A stretch of DNA of 62,449 nt, taken from NCBI GenBank assembly GCA_035268685.1, contig DATFKK010000019.1, forward strand, positions 1-62,449. Reading direction: 5' to 3'. This document shows, piece after piece, positions 26,007 to 35,337 of this stretch; the stretch's first letter is position 1; each line of letters begins with the position of its first letter. This DNA comes from Candidatus Krumholzibacteriia bacterium (GTDB lineage Bacteria; Krumholzibacteriota; Krumholzibacteriia; JAJRXK01). Under the pieces are notes generated by a model. It was not told the DNA's origin. It saw only the letters and a list, made by a program, of their open reading frames with translations, and ran no database searches. The translations under genes and the position numbers were made by a program.

Positions 26007-27605
26007 GTGACCCGTAGCTGGGGCGGTCGTTTCCTCACCCACGGCAGCGGTCGCGAGCAGATCGTCGAAGACGTCCACCGGGAGGGCGCGTTCCGCCTGG
26101 GGATCCATGGCCTGGTCACCGTCCTGATCTGGCTCGCCACGACCCTGGTGTACCGCGTGTTGTTCCCGGCGCTCGAGCCCGCGGGCGCGACGGGCCACAC
26201 CCCGGTGACCGACGTGGTGGCCACCTCGTGGCACCAGTTCACGTCCGTGGCCGGGGTCGTGCTCGGGCTCTCCATGTTCGCGCTGACTCGTTGGAGTCCG
26301 TGGTCTCCGCGCCGCCTTCTCGATCTGGGCTTCGCCTACTACGTCCTGGGTGGCGCGCTCGTGGCCCTGATCGGAGCCGTCTACGACGTGCTCCCGGACG
26401 GCGATCTGCAGGTGCTGGGGATCACATGGACCTGTGTCTGGATCCTGAGCTATTCGATGACGGTTCCGGCTCCGCAGGGGCGTATGCTGTTGGCCGCCCT
26501 GGTGGTGGCCTCTCTGGACCCCCTGTTCGCCTTCGGCCGGGTCCACGCCATCATCGGTTCCTTTCCTCCTGCGAGTGAGCTGGTCGTCTGGGCGCCCACG
26601 TACATCTGTGCGTTGCTGGCGGTGGTGCCCGCCAGGATCCAGTGGAGGCTGCACACGAAGCTGCGGCAGGCACGCGAGCTGGGCAGCTACCATCTCACCG
26701 AACACATCGGTCAGGGAGGCATGGGGGAGGTGTGGCGTGCCGATCACCGCTACCTGGCGCGCCCGGCCGCGGTGAAGCTCATCCGCCCCGAGCAGATCGG
26801 AGCCAGCGGCCCGGACGGCCGCCGGCTCGCCAGGCGGTTCGAGCGGGAGGCCCAGGCCACGGCTGCGCTCGAGTCGCCGCACAGCATCGACCTCTTCGAC
26901 TTCGGTGTCCGGCGGGACGGGACGTTCTACTACGTCATGGAGCTGCTCGACGGCTTCGATCTCGAGAGCTTCGTGCAGTCCTTCGGCCCCATGCCCTCGG
27001 GGCGCGTCGCGCACCTGCTGCTGCAGATCTGCGATTCGCTCACCGACGCGCACGAGAAGGGCCTGATCCATCGCGACGTCAAGCCGGCCAACGTGTTCCT
27101 GTGCCGGCGAGGACTCCGCGAGGACTTCGCCAAGGTGCTCGACTTCGGCCTGGTCAAGGGGCTGGGACACGACGAGACCGAGACGATGGTCACCGTCGAG
27201 GGCGTGACCACCGGGACGCCGGCCTTCATGTCGCCCGAACAGGCGCGTGGGGTCGGAGAGATCGATGCCCGTAGCGACCTGTACTCGTTGGGCTGTGTGG
27301 CGTACTGGCTGTTGACCGGTGAGCTGGTCTTCTCCGGTCGTTCGGCTCTGGAGATGGTCGCCGCCCACCTGCGCGACGTTCCGCCGGCACCGTCGGAGGC
27401 CTTCGAGGGCCGGTTCGACCGGCAGCTCGAGGTACTGGTGATGCAGTGCCTGTCGAAGCAGCCCGACGATCGCCCCTCCAGTGCGAGGTCACTGGCCGGG
27501 GTTCTGGCGGGCCTACCGGTGTCGAAGGAATGGACGGCCGCCGACGCCGAGCGTTGGTGGGACCTCCACGCCCCGGGTGGAGCGTCGGAGCTCGTTCGGA
27601 ACTGA
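26007..27605 (+). CDS. Membrane Ser/Thr protein kinase, six N-terminal helices
   Basis: A 532-residue Hanks-type kinase. After a short cytoplasmic start come six hydrophobic segments (within about residues 30-210), then a kinase domain from about 226 to 505: GQGGMGEV loop, AVKLI lysine, HRDVKPANVF catalytic loop, DFGLVKG and TPAFMSPEQA activation segment. All catalytic residues are present. The GTG at 26007 is chosen because of GAAGAG upstream and because the frame before it overlaps the riboswitch and is not protein-like; ATG 25959 is an alternative. The membrane part replaces the usual extracellular sensor, so it may sense a membrane or redox signal. Confidence 0.82.
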   Translation: MTRSWGGRFLTHGSGREQIVEDVHREGAFRLGIHGLVTVLIWLATTLVYRVLFPALEPAGATGHTPVTDVVATSWHQFTSVAGVVLGLSMFALTRWSPWSPRRLLDLGFAYYVLGGALVALIGAVYDVLPDGDLQVLGITWTCVWILSYSMTVPAPQGRMLLAALVVASLDPLFAFGRVHAIIGSFPPASELVVWAPTYICALLAVVPARIQWRLHTKLRQARELGSYHLTEHIGQGGMGEVWRADHRYLARPAAVKLIRPEQIGASGPDGRRLARRFEREAQATAALESPHSIDLFDFGVRRDGTFYYVMELLDGFDLESFVQSFGPMPSGRVAHLLLQICDSLTDAHEKGLIHRDVKPANVFLCRRGLREDFAKVLDFGLVKGLGHDETETMVTVEGVTTGTPAFMSPEQARGVGEIDARSDLYSLGCVAYWLLTGELVFSGRSALEMVAAHLRDVPPAPSEAFEGRFDRQLEVLVMQCLSKQPDDRPSSARSLAGVLAGLPVSKEWTAADAERWWDLHAPGGASELVRN

Positions 27606-27611
27606 GCCGCT

Positions 27612-27636
27612 CGGGGCCTTCGTGCTCGCGGCCCCG
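27612..27636. terminator. Hairpin between convergent genes
   Basis: A 7-bp stem CGGGGCC/GGCCCCG with an 11-nt loop sits between the kinase and dehydrogenase stops. No U tract. Confidence 0.3.
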
Positions 27637-27653
27637 CCGTCAGTCGAGGGACG

Positions 27654-28514
27654 TCAATCCCCGTCCGGCGGATCGATCGTCTCGGCCACCGCCGAGAAAT
27701 CGTCGTCGGCGTGGCCGTCGTCGACAGCGCGCTCGAGCATCGTGCGCAGCAGGTCCAGTCCTTCCGCGTCGAGTCCCACCGACCGAGCGTGCTCCAGGCC
27801 CAGGCGGACGTCCTTCAACAGGTGGCGCGTGGGAAAGGTCGGCGGGGTGTGCTCCCGCGTGCGCAGGTTCTCGAGCTTGATGTCGAAGAGGGGTGGACAG
27901 ATCACGCTGCCGTGCAGCACCTCCATCCACTGGTCGACGTCGAGGCCACTGCGCCGGACCATGCCCAGGCTCAGCGCGAAGGACGTCAGCTCGGCGCCGA
28001 TCAGGTGATTGCAGGCCAGCTTCATGGCCGCACCGGCGCCGACCGGGCCGACCCGGCGCGGCTCGCCGAAGACCTGCAGGTAGGATTTCGCCCGCTCGAA
28101 GTCCTCGGGATCACCCCCGGCCATCACCATGAGCTTCCCGCCCGCGGCCTGCGGCGTGCTGCCGAGCACCGGCGCCTCGAGGAAGCGTCCACCGCGCGCA
28201 CCGACCGACCGCGCCAGTTCGCGGTTCTGCTCGGGGGCGACGGTGGACATGTTCACGACCAGGCGGTGGTCGAGGGGCTCGTGGCCGTCGCTGAGCACGG
28301 CGCGACAGGCCTCGGCGTCGCTGAGCATGACGAAGGTCAGGTCGCACGCCACCAGGCAGGTCTCGGCACTCGCGGCGAGCCTGGCGCCGCGCTCCACGAG
28401 TCCTCCGGTCTTCGACACCGTCCGGTTGAACACGGTCACCGTGTGTCCGGCGTCGAGCAGACGCGCCGCCATGGGCTCACCCATCAGTCCGGTTCCGACG
28501 AAGCCGAGTTCCAC
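27654..28514 (-). CDS. Beta-hydroxyacid dehydrogenase-family NAD(P)-dependent oxidoreductase
   Basis: A 286-residue enzyme of the 3-hydroxyisobutyrate dehydrogenase/GLYR family. The N-terminal Rossmann motif is GFVGTGLMGEPMA, with NRT after strand 2 suggesting NADP preference. The substrate motif VNMSTVAPE, the glycine-rich FLEAPVLGSTPQA segment and the catalytic Lys in GAAMKLACNHLIG are all present. It reduces or oxidises a small beta-hydroxyacid or semialdehyde; which one cannot be told. The GTG at 28514 is preceded by AGGAGG. It stands alone. Confidence 0.88.
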   Translation of the reverse strand: MELGFVGTGLMGEPMAARLLDAGHTVTVFNRTVSKTGGLVERGARLAASAETCLVACDLTFVMLSDAEACRAVLSDGHEPLDHRLVVNMSTVAPEQNRELARSVGARGGRFLEAPVLGSTPQAAGGKLMVMAGGDPEDFERAKSYLQVFGEPRRVGPVGAGAAMKLACNHLIGAELTSFALSLGMVRRSGLDVDQWMEVLHGSVICPPLFDIKLENLRTREHTPPTFPTRHLLKDVRLGLEHARSVGLDAEGLDLLRTMLERAVDDGHADDDFSAVAETIDPPDGD

Positions 28515-28588
28515 GGCGGGCCTCCTGTGCAGTGGGGATCGTCGGTCCCGACGTTAACGCGCCTGTCCGGTCGTCGCGACGGACTTCG

Positions 28589-28617
28589 TGAACTCTCTGG
28601 CGGGGCTCTGCTAACCT
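28589..28617 (+). promoter_or_regulatory. Candidate promoter of the ECF sigma/kinase pair
   Basis: TGAACT (28589-28594), 17-nt spacer, TAACCT (28612-28617), about 36 nt before the TTG start. The -35 match is weak; an ECF-type autoregulated promoter is possible instead. Confidence 0.3.
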
Positions 28618-28652
28618 CGTGGGATCGGATTCCCATCGGCCGGGACGGTCCC

Positions 28653-29228
28653 TTGGAGCCTCGAGACGACGTGACGCGCCTGCTGCGCGCATGGAGCGAC
28701 GGTGACGACGGCGCCTTCGACGCGCTGGTCCCGCTCGTGTACGACGATCTGCGCCGCATCGCGCGGCAGCACCTGCGCCGGCGGGGTGGAGCCCTCACGC
28801 TCGACACGACGGCGCTGGTGCACGAGGCCTGGCTCCGCCTGGTCGACCACGACCGGGTGGAATGGGAGGACAGGGGGCATTTCCTGGCCGTGTACAGCGT
28901 GGTGACCCGAAACCTCCTGGTGGACCTCGCGCGGCGTCGGGCCGCGAACAAGCGCGGGGGCGGACGCAAGCGTGTCGATCTCGATCGGATCGAGCTGTCG
29001 GTCGACGAGCAGGCCGATCTGATCCTGGCCCTCGACTCGGCGCTGCAGCGTCTGGGTGACTTCGATCCCCGCCTGGCGCGGGTGGTCGAGTGCCGCTTCT
29101 TCGCAGGGCTCACCGAGGACGAGACGGCCCGGGCCATGGACTGCACCGAGCGCACGGTGCGTCGCTACTGGGTCAAGGCCCGAGCGCTCCTGCAGGACCT
29201 GCTCGAGGACGAGGAGTCGCGCCCGTGA
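28653..29228 (+). CDS. ECF-type sigma factor coupled to a TPR kinase
   Basis: A 191-residue sigma-70-family factor of the group often found beside Ser/Thr kinases (the SigX6-like, ECF-like type). Region 2 covers DVTRLLRAWSDGDDGAFDAL to about residue 95, and region 4 ends with ECRFFAGLTEDETARAM and TERTVRRYWVKARALL, the helix-turn-helix for -35 contact. TTG 28653 gives the best fit to family length; GTG 28671 is an alternative. Its stop overlaps the kinase start (GTGA). No anti-sigma gene is seen, so the kinase probably controls it. Confidence 0.85.
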   Translation: MEPRDDVTRLLRAWSDGDDGAFDALVPLVYDDLRRIARQHLRRRGGALTLDTTALVHEAWLRLVDHDRVEWEDRGHFLAVYSVVTRNLLVDLARRRAANKRGGGRKRVDLDRIELSVDEQADLILALDSALQRLGDFDPRLARVVECRFFAGLTEDETARAMDCTERTVRRYWVKARALLQDLLEDEESRP

Positions 29229-31885
29229 ATCGCTTCGATCCGACCCGCTGGCCCGAGGTCGAGACCCACTTCGACCGACTGTGCGACGCCTCCCCGGACG
29301 AGCGCCGCACATCGCTGGCCGCTCTGCGCGCACGCGACGCGGAACTCGCGCACCAGGTCGAAGGTCTGCTCGAGGCGACGGAGACGACCGCGCGGGCCCT
29401 CGAGGCCAACGCCCCCGGCCTGGCCGCCGACCTCGTCGCCGACGAGGCGGAGGAACCGGCCACCGAGGCCGGGCGGATCGGGCGCTGGCGACTGGGAGAA
29501 CGGCTCGGCGCGGGGGGCATGGGAGTGGTCCACCGCGTCGAGCGCGCGGATGCAGCTTTCGAACAGACCGGCGCCATGAAGCTCCTGCGGTGGACCGGAG
29601 ACGACCCGGTCCTCCTCGAGCGCTTCCGCCAGGAGCGTCGGATCCTGGCCTCGCTGGAGCATCCGAACGTCGCACGTCTGCTCGACGGCGGCATCGCCCC
29701 CGACGGACGGCCCTTCCTGGTGATGGAGTACGTCGAGGGGCGGCCGATCACCGACCACTGCCGCGACGAGGAGCTCTCGGCGCCCGCGTGCCTGGACCTG
29801 GTGCGTGCGGTGTGCGATGCGGTCGACGCGGCGCACCGTCGTCTCGTGGTCCACCGCGATCTCAAGCCCGCGAACATCCTCGTGACCGACGACGGGACCG
29901 TGAAGTTGCTCGACTTCGGGGTGGCCAAGCTGTTGGACGACGCCGTCGAGGTGAATTCCGAGCTGACGATGGCGGGGGGATCCCCGCTCACGCCCAGTTA
30001 CGCTGCGCCCGAACAGAAGCAGGCGGCCCCGGTGACGACGGCCAGCGACGTCTACGCGCTCGGAGTCCTGATCCACGAGCTCGTCACCGGAACGGTGCCC
30101 TCCCGAGGGGACGGCTCGGTCGCGTCGATCTCCGGTGATCTGGCCCTGGTCGTGGCCCGGTGTCTGCACGAGGATCCCGAACGCCGCTACGCGTCCGCCC
30201 ACGAACTGTCCGAGGATCTCCGGCGCGCCCTGCAGGGCCGGCCGGTCGAAGCCGGTCCCGACTCCGCGATCTACCGTTTCCGGCGGTTGGTGTCCCGCAA
30301 CCGGGCCACCGCGGCGGCGTCGGCGCTGGCCCTGCTCACGCTGTTCGGAGGGCTGGCCGCAACCACCGTCCAATCGCGGATCGCGGCGCACGAGCGCGAC
30401 CTCGCGCGCGCCGAGGCCCGCCGTGCCCAGTCGGTGACCGAGTTCCTGGCCGAGATCTTCCACAGTTCCGACCCGCTGCGGGCCGACGCGTCCAATCCCA
30501 CCGCTCGCGCACTGCTCGCCCGCGGTGTCGAGCGGATCGAGACCGAACTGGCCGACGCGCCGGCGCTCCGGGCCGACATCCTGAGTGCGATCTCGCACTC
30601 GTACTTCAATCTCGGTCAGATCGAGCAGGCCCTGGACACGGCCGAGGCTGCTCTGGCGATCCGCGAGGCCGATCCCACGACCGATCCGCTGGATCTCGCC
30701 CGGGCCCTCTTCGACGTGGTGTCTCCCCTGAGCACGCGCGGATCGGTCGAGCGGGCCGATTCACTGGCGACCCGCTCGCTCGCGCTGCGACGCGCTCACC
30801 TCGAGGCGCCCCATGAGGAGATCGCCCAGTCGGTGTCGGCTCTCGGCGGCGTGCGCCACGACCAGGGGCGCATCGACGAGGCCCATGCCCTGTACCGCGA
30901 GGCGCTGGACATGCGTCGCACGCTGTGGGGCGAGGCCCACGAAAAGGTCGCCTTGAGCTGGAACAACCTGGCATCGACCCTGGGACGACTCGGGCGGCAC
31001 GAGGAGGCCGAGCGCGCGCAGCAAAGGGCCGACGAGATCTGGGTCGATCTCTTCGGTCCGCGCTATCCGTCGCGTGTACAGGTCCTGAACAATCTCGCCC
31101 TTTCGGCGTCGATCCGTCACGACCTGCCGGCGGCCGAGACCTACCTGCGCGAAGCCATCGGACTGGCCGAGGAGCTCGGTCTGGGCGAGGGCGCAGCCGC
31201 GGCGAACGCGCGCAACTCACTGGGGAAGGTGTTGATCGATCGTGGTGCGTACGACCAGGCGCTGGGCGTGCTGCGGCGCTCATTGCGGGACAACGTCGAG
31301 ACCACCGGTCCCTCCAGCCTGCAGACCGGTGCGGCGCACCTCACCCTGGGCCAGGCCCTGGTCGGCAGGGGTGACGTGACCGCCGGACTCGACCATCTCC
31401 GGCGGGGCCACGGGGCCTTCGAGTTGTCCCTGGGGCCCGATCATCCGTTCACGGCCGCCGCGGTCGGGCTGGTCGGGTGGGGCGAGCTGCGCGGTGGATC
31501 CCTCGACTCGGCAGCGGTCCGACTGGAGGCTTCGATCCGCGGACAGCGGGCAGGACTGCCGGCGACGACCCGCCGACTGGGCCGAACCCTCACGGACGCG
31601 GCCGAGCTCAGGATACGGATGGGGGACCACGCAGCGGCCGATCGCCATCTGTCCGAGGCCGATTCGCTACTCCGGGCCCGGGACGAGGAACTCGCGAGCT
31701 GGGAGCGGGCCAGGATCCACTCGCTCCGCGCCGAGTGCTTCCTGGAACTCGGGCGCGATCCGCACCGGGCGCTCGGCTGGGCAGAGGCCGCGGTGGAGGT
31801 GCTGGAGCGCGTTCGTGTCCCCGGGGACGACCTGCTCCGGGCCGCGAAGGCCCGCGCGGAACGGGCGCGCGCCCGGTCGCGCTGA
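29225..31885 (+). CDS. Ser/Thr protein kinase with TPR sensor domain
   Basis: An 886-residue Hanks kinase. The N-terminal 85 residues are helical; the kinase domain (about 88-345) has GAGGMGVV, Lys119, HRDLKPANI (from His210) and DFG (230-232). One membrane helix lies near residues 362-382, followed by about 500 residues of tetratricopeptide repeats (for example NNLASTLGRLGRHEEAERAQ). The TPRs would lie outside the membrane and could sense a protein or peptide. The GTG start overlaps the sigma factor stop, so both are made together, and phosphorylation control of the sigma factor is likely. Confidence 0.9.
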   Translation: MNRFDPTRWPEVETHFDRLCDASPDERRTSLAALRARDAELAHQVEGLLEATETTARALEANAPGLAADLVADEAEEPATEAGRIGRWRLGERLGAGGMGVVHRVERADAAFEQTGAMKLLRWTGDDPVLLERFRQERRILASLEHPNVARLLDGGIAPDGRPFLVMEYVEGRPITDHCRDEELSAPACLDLVRAVCDAVDAAHRRLVVHRDLKPANILVTDDGTVKLLDFGVAKLLDDAVEVNSELTMAGGSPLTPSYAAPEQKQAAPVTTASDVYALGVLIHELVTGTVPSRGDGSVASISGDLALVVARCLHEDPERRYASAHELSEDLRRALQGRPVEAGPDSAIYRFRRLVSRNRATAAASALALLTLFGGLAATTVQSRIAAHERDLARAEARRAQSVTEFLAEIFHSSDPLRADASNPTARALLARGVERIETELADAPALRADILSAISHSYFNLGQIEQALDTAEAALAIREADPTTDPLDLARALFDVVSPLSTRGSVERADSLATRSLALRRAHLEAPHEEIAQSVSALGGVRHDQGRIDEAHALYREALDMRRTLWGEAHEKVALSWNNLASTLGRLGRHEEAERAQQRADEIWVDLFGPRYPSRVQVLNNLALSASIRHDLPAAETYLREAIGLAEELGLGEGAAAANARNSLGKVLIDRGAYDQALGVLRRSLRDNVETTGPSSLQTGAAHLTLGQALVGRGDVTAGLDHLRRGHGAFELSLGPDHPFTAAAVGLVGWGELRGGSLDSAAVRLEASIRGQRAGLPATTRRLGRTLTDAAELRIRMGDHAAADRHLSEADSLLRARDEELASWERARIHSLRAECFLELGRDPHRALGWAEAAVEVLERVRVPGDDLLRAAKARAERARARSR

Positions 31886-31904
31886 ACCAGGAGCGGAACC
31901 GGGA

Positions 31905-32903
31905 TCAGTCGCCGGCTGCCCGGGGTGCCCACAGACGACCGATCACACGGGCGATCGGGGGATCGGCGAGCGCGAAGTCGCGTCCGGCGGACCTCGGGTG
32001 CGGGAACCACTTCCACAGGAAGCTGCCGATCACGCGGTGCTCGCGCTCGATCTCCTCGAGCGCCACGCGCAGGCACAGGGCCTGGAGCCCGATGGCGTCC
32101 GGCCCGTCGGTGCGCGGATCCCAGGGCCGCGCGGCGGCGTCGTGGCTGCGATTGTATCCCAGTTCGGTGAAGACGACGTGGCGGTCGAGCTTCCGTCCGA
32201 AGGTTCCCACGTCGTCGAGGATCCGGCGCCATGCGCTCCGGATCTCGGATTCCGTGGGTGGAGTGCTGTCGGTCAGCGGGAAGTAGGCCTGGATCCCGAT
32301 GACGTCGAGCGCGTCCCAGAATCCGACCTCGCGGTAATGCGTCCAGTTCGCGGCATAGCTCAGGGGCGCGGGAGTGACGTCCCGGACCGCGGCGACGATG
32401 GCGCGCCAGGCCTCCTCGTGGTCGAGGGTGCGGTCGAGCTCGGTGCCCACGCAGAAGCCGTCGGCGTCGCGCGTGGCCGCGGCCAGCGCCGTGATCCACG
32501 CCCGGTAGCTGCGGAAGAAGCGTTCCCAGGCGGTTGGATCGTCGAACGCGATCTCGCCCCGCCAGGAGAAGCGCGAGCCCCAGTAGCCCAGATGTGGCTT
32601 CACGAACACCTTCAGACCGCGCGCCTGGGCCTCGGTGATCGGGCGGTCCAGCCAGGCGGGGCGCCGCTCGGGGTCGATCGGTCGGAACCCCACGCGACCG
32701 TCGTCGCGGATCCAGGCGTAGGGGTGGATCGCGATCCAGTCGGCTCCCACCTCGATCATGGCGTCCAGGGAGGGTTCGAGCCCCGGGCCGGCCCAGTCGC
32801 GCCCGTCGGTGTGCGTACTGAGGGTGATTCCGTGGATCCGCTGTGCGGAGACCGGAGCGGCCATCACGCCGAGGAGGACCAGGATCAGGATGGTGCGGGT
32901 CAT
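31905..32903 (-). CDS. GH113-like glycoside hydrolase, exported
   Basis: A 332-residue TIM-barrel hydrolase with a signal peptide (ILILVLLGVMAAPVSA). The start of the barrel (HGITLSTHTDGRDW), the phrase GADWIAIHPYAW, the acid/base Glu in VGTELDRT (about 153) and the nucleophile Glu in VFTELGYN (about 249) match GH113, whose known members include beta-mannanases. The activity is inferred and could be on another beta-linked glycan. It converges on the TPR kinase and diverges from bioD. Confidence 0.75.
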   Translation of the reverse strand: MTRTILILVLLGVMAAPVSAQRIHGITLSTHTDGRDWAGPGLEPSLDAMIEVGADWIAIHPYAWIRDDGRVGFRPIDPERRPAWLDRPITEAQARGLKVFVKPHLGYWGSRFSWRGEIAFDDPTAWERFFRSYRAWITALAAATRDADGFCVGTELDRTLDHEEAWRAIVAAVRDVTPAPLSYAANWTHYREVGFWDALDVIGIQAYFPLTDSTPPTESEIRSAWRRILDDVGTFGRKLDRHVVFTELGYNRSHDAAARPWDPRTDGPDAIGLQALCLRVALEEIEREHRVIGSFLWKWFPHPRSAGRDFALADPPIARVIGRLWAPRAAGD

Positions 32904-32959
32904 GGCTCGGAGTCCCGGGAGGAGAGGGTGCCGGACCTGCTGTCCGGCCCGGTCCGCAT

Positions 32960-32965
32960 TATGAT
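32960..32965 (+). promoter_or_regulatory. -10 element upstream of bioD
   Basis: TATGAT, close to consensus and rare in this GC-rich DNA, lies 97 nt before the bioD start. No good -35 is present. Confidence 0.3.
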
Positions 32966-33061
32966 GTTCGCATCGAACCCGATCTGGATTCCACGTTCGG
33001 ACCGAGGACGTCCGATTCCGGTCCGGTCCTGCGCCGGGCCGCCCTCGCGGAGGCCGCTTCC

Positions 33062-33808
33062 ATGTCCCGTCCCGACTCTCCCGGACTCGCCCTGCTCATC
33101 ACCGGAACCGACCTGGGGGTCGGTAAGACCTACGTCGCCGCGGGCCTGGCCCGTCTGCTCAAGGACCGGGGAATCGACGTCGGGGTGATGAAGCCCGTCG
33201 AAGTCGGCTGGCCGAAGGACACCGGACAGTGGCCTCCCGATGCCGATCGCCTGCGCGAGGCGGCGGGCAGCGACGATCCGATCGAGGACGTCGTACCCTA
33301 CGCCTACGAGGAGATGGTGGCTCCCCAGGTGGCCGCCGATCAGCACCACGATCCCGTGGAACCCCAGGTGCTGAAGGCGGCGCTCGACCGTCTGCGCGCC
33401 AGGCACCAGATCGTGATCGTGGAAGGGGCCGGCGGTCTGGCCGTACCGCTGGACGACGGTTTCGACATGGCGTCGTTCGCACACATGTGCGCCATGCCCG
33501 TGCTCGTAGTCTGCCGGGCGCACGTGGGCACCTTGAACCACACCTTCCTCACGGTGCACTACGCGCGATCGCGCGGTCTCGAGGTGGCCGGGATCGTGGC
33601 CAATCGTCTCGACCGCACTCTGCACGATCCTTCGGTCGACACCAATGCCCGCATGATGGAGCGCATGTGCGGAGCGCCGGTCCTGGGCATGGTGCCCTTC
33701 CGGCCGGAGTCCGACACGCTCGAGGACGTGGTCGACACGTGCAATTCGTGTTTCGACATGGACGCATTCATGAACCGGGTGGGTCTGACCACGACGTCGA
33801 AGGGCTGA
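33062..33808 (+). CDS. bioD: Dethiobiotin synthetase
   Basis: A 248-residue ATP-dependent carboxylase that closes the ureido ring of biotin (DAPA plus CO2 to dethiobiotin). The P-loop GTDLGVGKT is at residues 15-23, the substrate loop VMKPVEVG follows, and VEGAGGLAVPL is the second phosphate/Mg2+ motif. The ATG at 33062 has GGAGG 8 nt upstream. No other biotin gene is present here, so bioD is separated from the rest of the pathway. Confidence 0.93.
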   Translation: MSRPDSPGLALLITGTDLGVGKTYVAAGLARLLKDRGIDVGVMKPVEVGWPKDTGQWPPDADRLREAAGSDDPIEDVVPYAYEEMVAPQVAADQHHDPVEPQVLKAALDRLRARHQIVIVEGAGGLAVPLDDGFDMASFAHMCAMPVLVVCRAHVGTLNHTFLTVHYARSRGLEVAGIVANRLDRTLHDPSVDTNARMMERMCGAPVLGMVPFRPESDTLEDVVDTCNSCFDMDAFMNRVGLTTTSKG

Positions 33809-33860
33809 TCCGGCTGGTGCTGGCCACGGATCGCCGGGAACCGTAACGTGGGCCGCCGTC

Positions 33861-35243
33861 ATGGCGGCCCTTCTCCTATTCCATCTGGCTGGTGCGGTGC
33901 TCGTCGCGGGCTTCCGCTTCGGCCACGACGTCGACCTGGCCCTGGGGCTCGGTCCGCGCAGTTGGCCCATGCTCGCGGCCGTCACCACCGGACTGGCGGT
34001 GCTCGCGCTGCGCCGGCAGGCCCTGGCCGGCCGTGCGCCGTGGTCGTCCTTCGATCGCGCCGCGCTGTGGTCGCTGGTGGGCGTTGGACCCGTCGTCCTG
34101 TGGGCGATCGGCGACCGGGAGGCCTTCCGCGGCGTCGACACCTTCGTGTTCGCGGTCATGCTGGCGATCGGCGCGGCGGTGCTGGTCCGGCACCGGGTCC
34201 GCTGGACCCGCACGCGCCCCTGGTTCGGCACGGGTGGAAAGGCGGGCCGCTGGCTGTTGGCGGGCACGCTCGTCGCGGCGGTCCTGCTGGGGGGCGTGAT
34301 CGCCGTCGGTGCACGCGGCGAGTCGGTGGACGGCATCGGCGGTTGGTTGCTCGCGCTGTCGACCTATCCGCTCTATGCCCTCGTGCAGCTGGGGGCCGCG
34401 CTCGCACTGCCGGTCTTCGTCTGGCGGCGCGACGGAGCGCCTCCGGCCGTCGTCGTTCTCGCCTGTTCCGTGCTCTTCGCGCTGATCCACGCACCCAACC
34501 CGGCGGCCGTCGTGCTCACGGGACTGGGCATGGCGGGGTGGGCCGCGGCGTACCAGCGGGGTGTCGGAATCGTGTGGACGGCCCTCTCCATGGGGCTGCT
34601 CGGCGCTCTCGCCGCCCAGGGGCTGCCGGAGCCCGTGAGCCGGAACATGCGGGTGAACGCGGGCTACGTGCTCGCTCTGCAGACCGAGCGGCACGTCGAG
34701 GCCTACGACGCGCGCGTGGCACGGTTGGCCTCGGAGTCCTTCCTCGAGGACCACGGAGGTCGCCTGCGGCCCTGGCTCGTGGCGGTCGCGCGCGAGGCCA
34801 CGGGTGACGAGCCGGCTCCTGGGGTGCTCGACGACTGGGAACGACGGATCCGCCACGCCAATCGCGATCGGATCCTGCGGATGTTCCTCGAGAGTCAGGA
34901 GTTCCGCCGCCGGCACGGAATCGACCGTGTCTTCGAGGGCCGGGACCGGTCCTTGCTCTTCACGACCTTCGAACCCTGGCATCCGGCGCACGTGGCCTAC
35001 GACAGCCTGCGCGCAGCGGATCCCGGCGCACGGGTCGATCTGTCCTTCGACGACTTCCTGCGCCGGGCGTACAGGGAGCTCCTGGGCCGTGAGGCCTCGC
35101 CGGAGGAGTTGCAGGGATGGTCACCCCGTCTGCCGCGGCGCGCTCGTGTGGAGGTCGTGAGGGTCGTTCTGCAACGGGCCGGGATCGAGGACCCCGCGCC
35201 GTGGAGGCGACCGGAATCCTGGCCCCCGTGGGCAGTTCCTTGA
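33861..35243 (+). CDS. Membrane protein with CPBP-like helices and DUF4214-like C-terminus
   Basis: A 460-residue protein. Eight or so hydrophobic segments fill the first 260 residues; VLFALIHAPNP and GMAGWAAAYQR resemble motifs 2 and 3 of CPBP (Abi) intramembrane proteases. The first motif (EExxxR) is missing, so a protease role is doubtful. The C-terminal 90 residues contain FDDFLRRAYRELLGREASP and a W-L-R pattern typical of DUF4214, a domain common in surface and exopolysaccharide-related proteins. A Wzz-like gene follows 94 nt later, so a role in surface polysaccharide is possible. Confidence 0.6.
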   Translation: MAALLLFHLAGAVLVAGFRFGHDVDLALGLGPRSWPMLAAVTTGLAVLALRRQALAGRAPWSSFDRAALWSLVGVGPVVLWAIGDREAFRGVDTFVFAVMLAIGAAVLVRHRVRWTRTRPWFGTGGKAGRWLLAGTLVAAVLLGGVIAVGARGESVDGIGGWLLALSTYPLYALVQLGAALALPVFVWRRDGAPPAVVVLACSVLFALIHAPNPAAVVLTGLGMAGWAAAYQRGVGIVWTALSMGLLGALAAQGLPEPVSRNMRVNAGYVLALQTERHVEAYDARVARLASESFLEDHGGRLRPWLVAVAREATGDEPAPGVLDDWERRIRHANRDRILRMFLESQEFRRRHGIDRVFEGRDRSLLFTTFEPWHPAHVAYDSLRAADPGARVDLSFDDFLRRAYRELLGREASPEELQGWSPRLPRRARVEVVRVVLQRAGIEDPAPWRRPESWPPWAVP

Positions 35244-35337
35244 CCCTTCTCGGCCCTCGCCACCGGCGACGCCTGGCCCTAGAATGGCGCCGCACCGCGG
35301 ATCCGGTGTGGCCACGATCACGAGGACGCGAGAACCG

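Noticed and set aside
35240-35285. TTGACC with TAGAAT as a promoter of the Wzz-like gene
   Set aside because: The spacing is 34 nt, far beyond 16-18 nt. TAGAAT alone remains possible.
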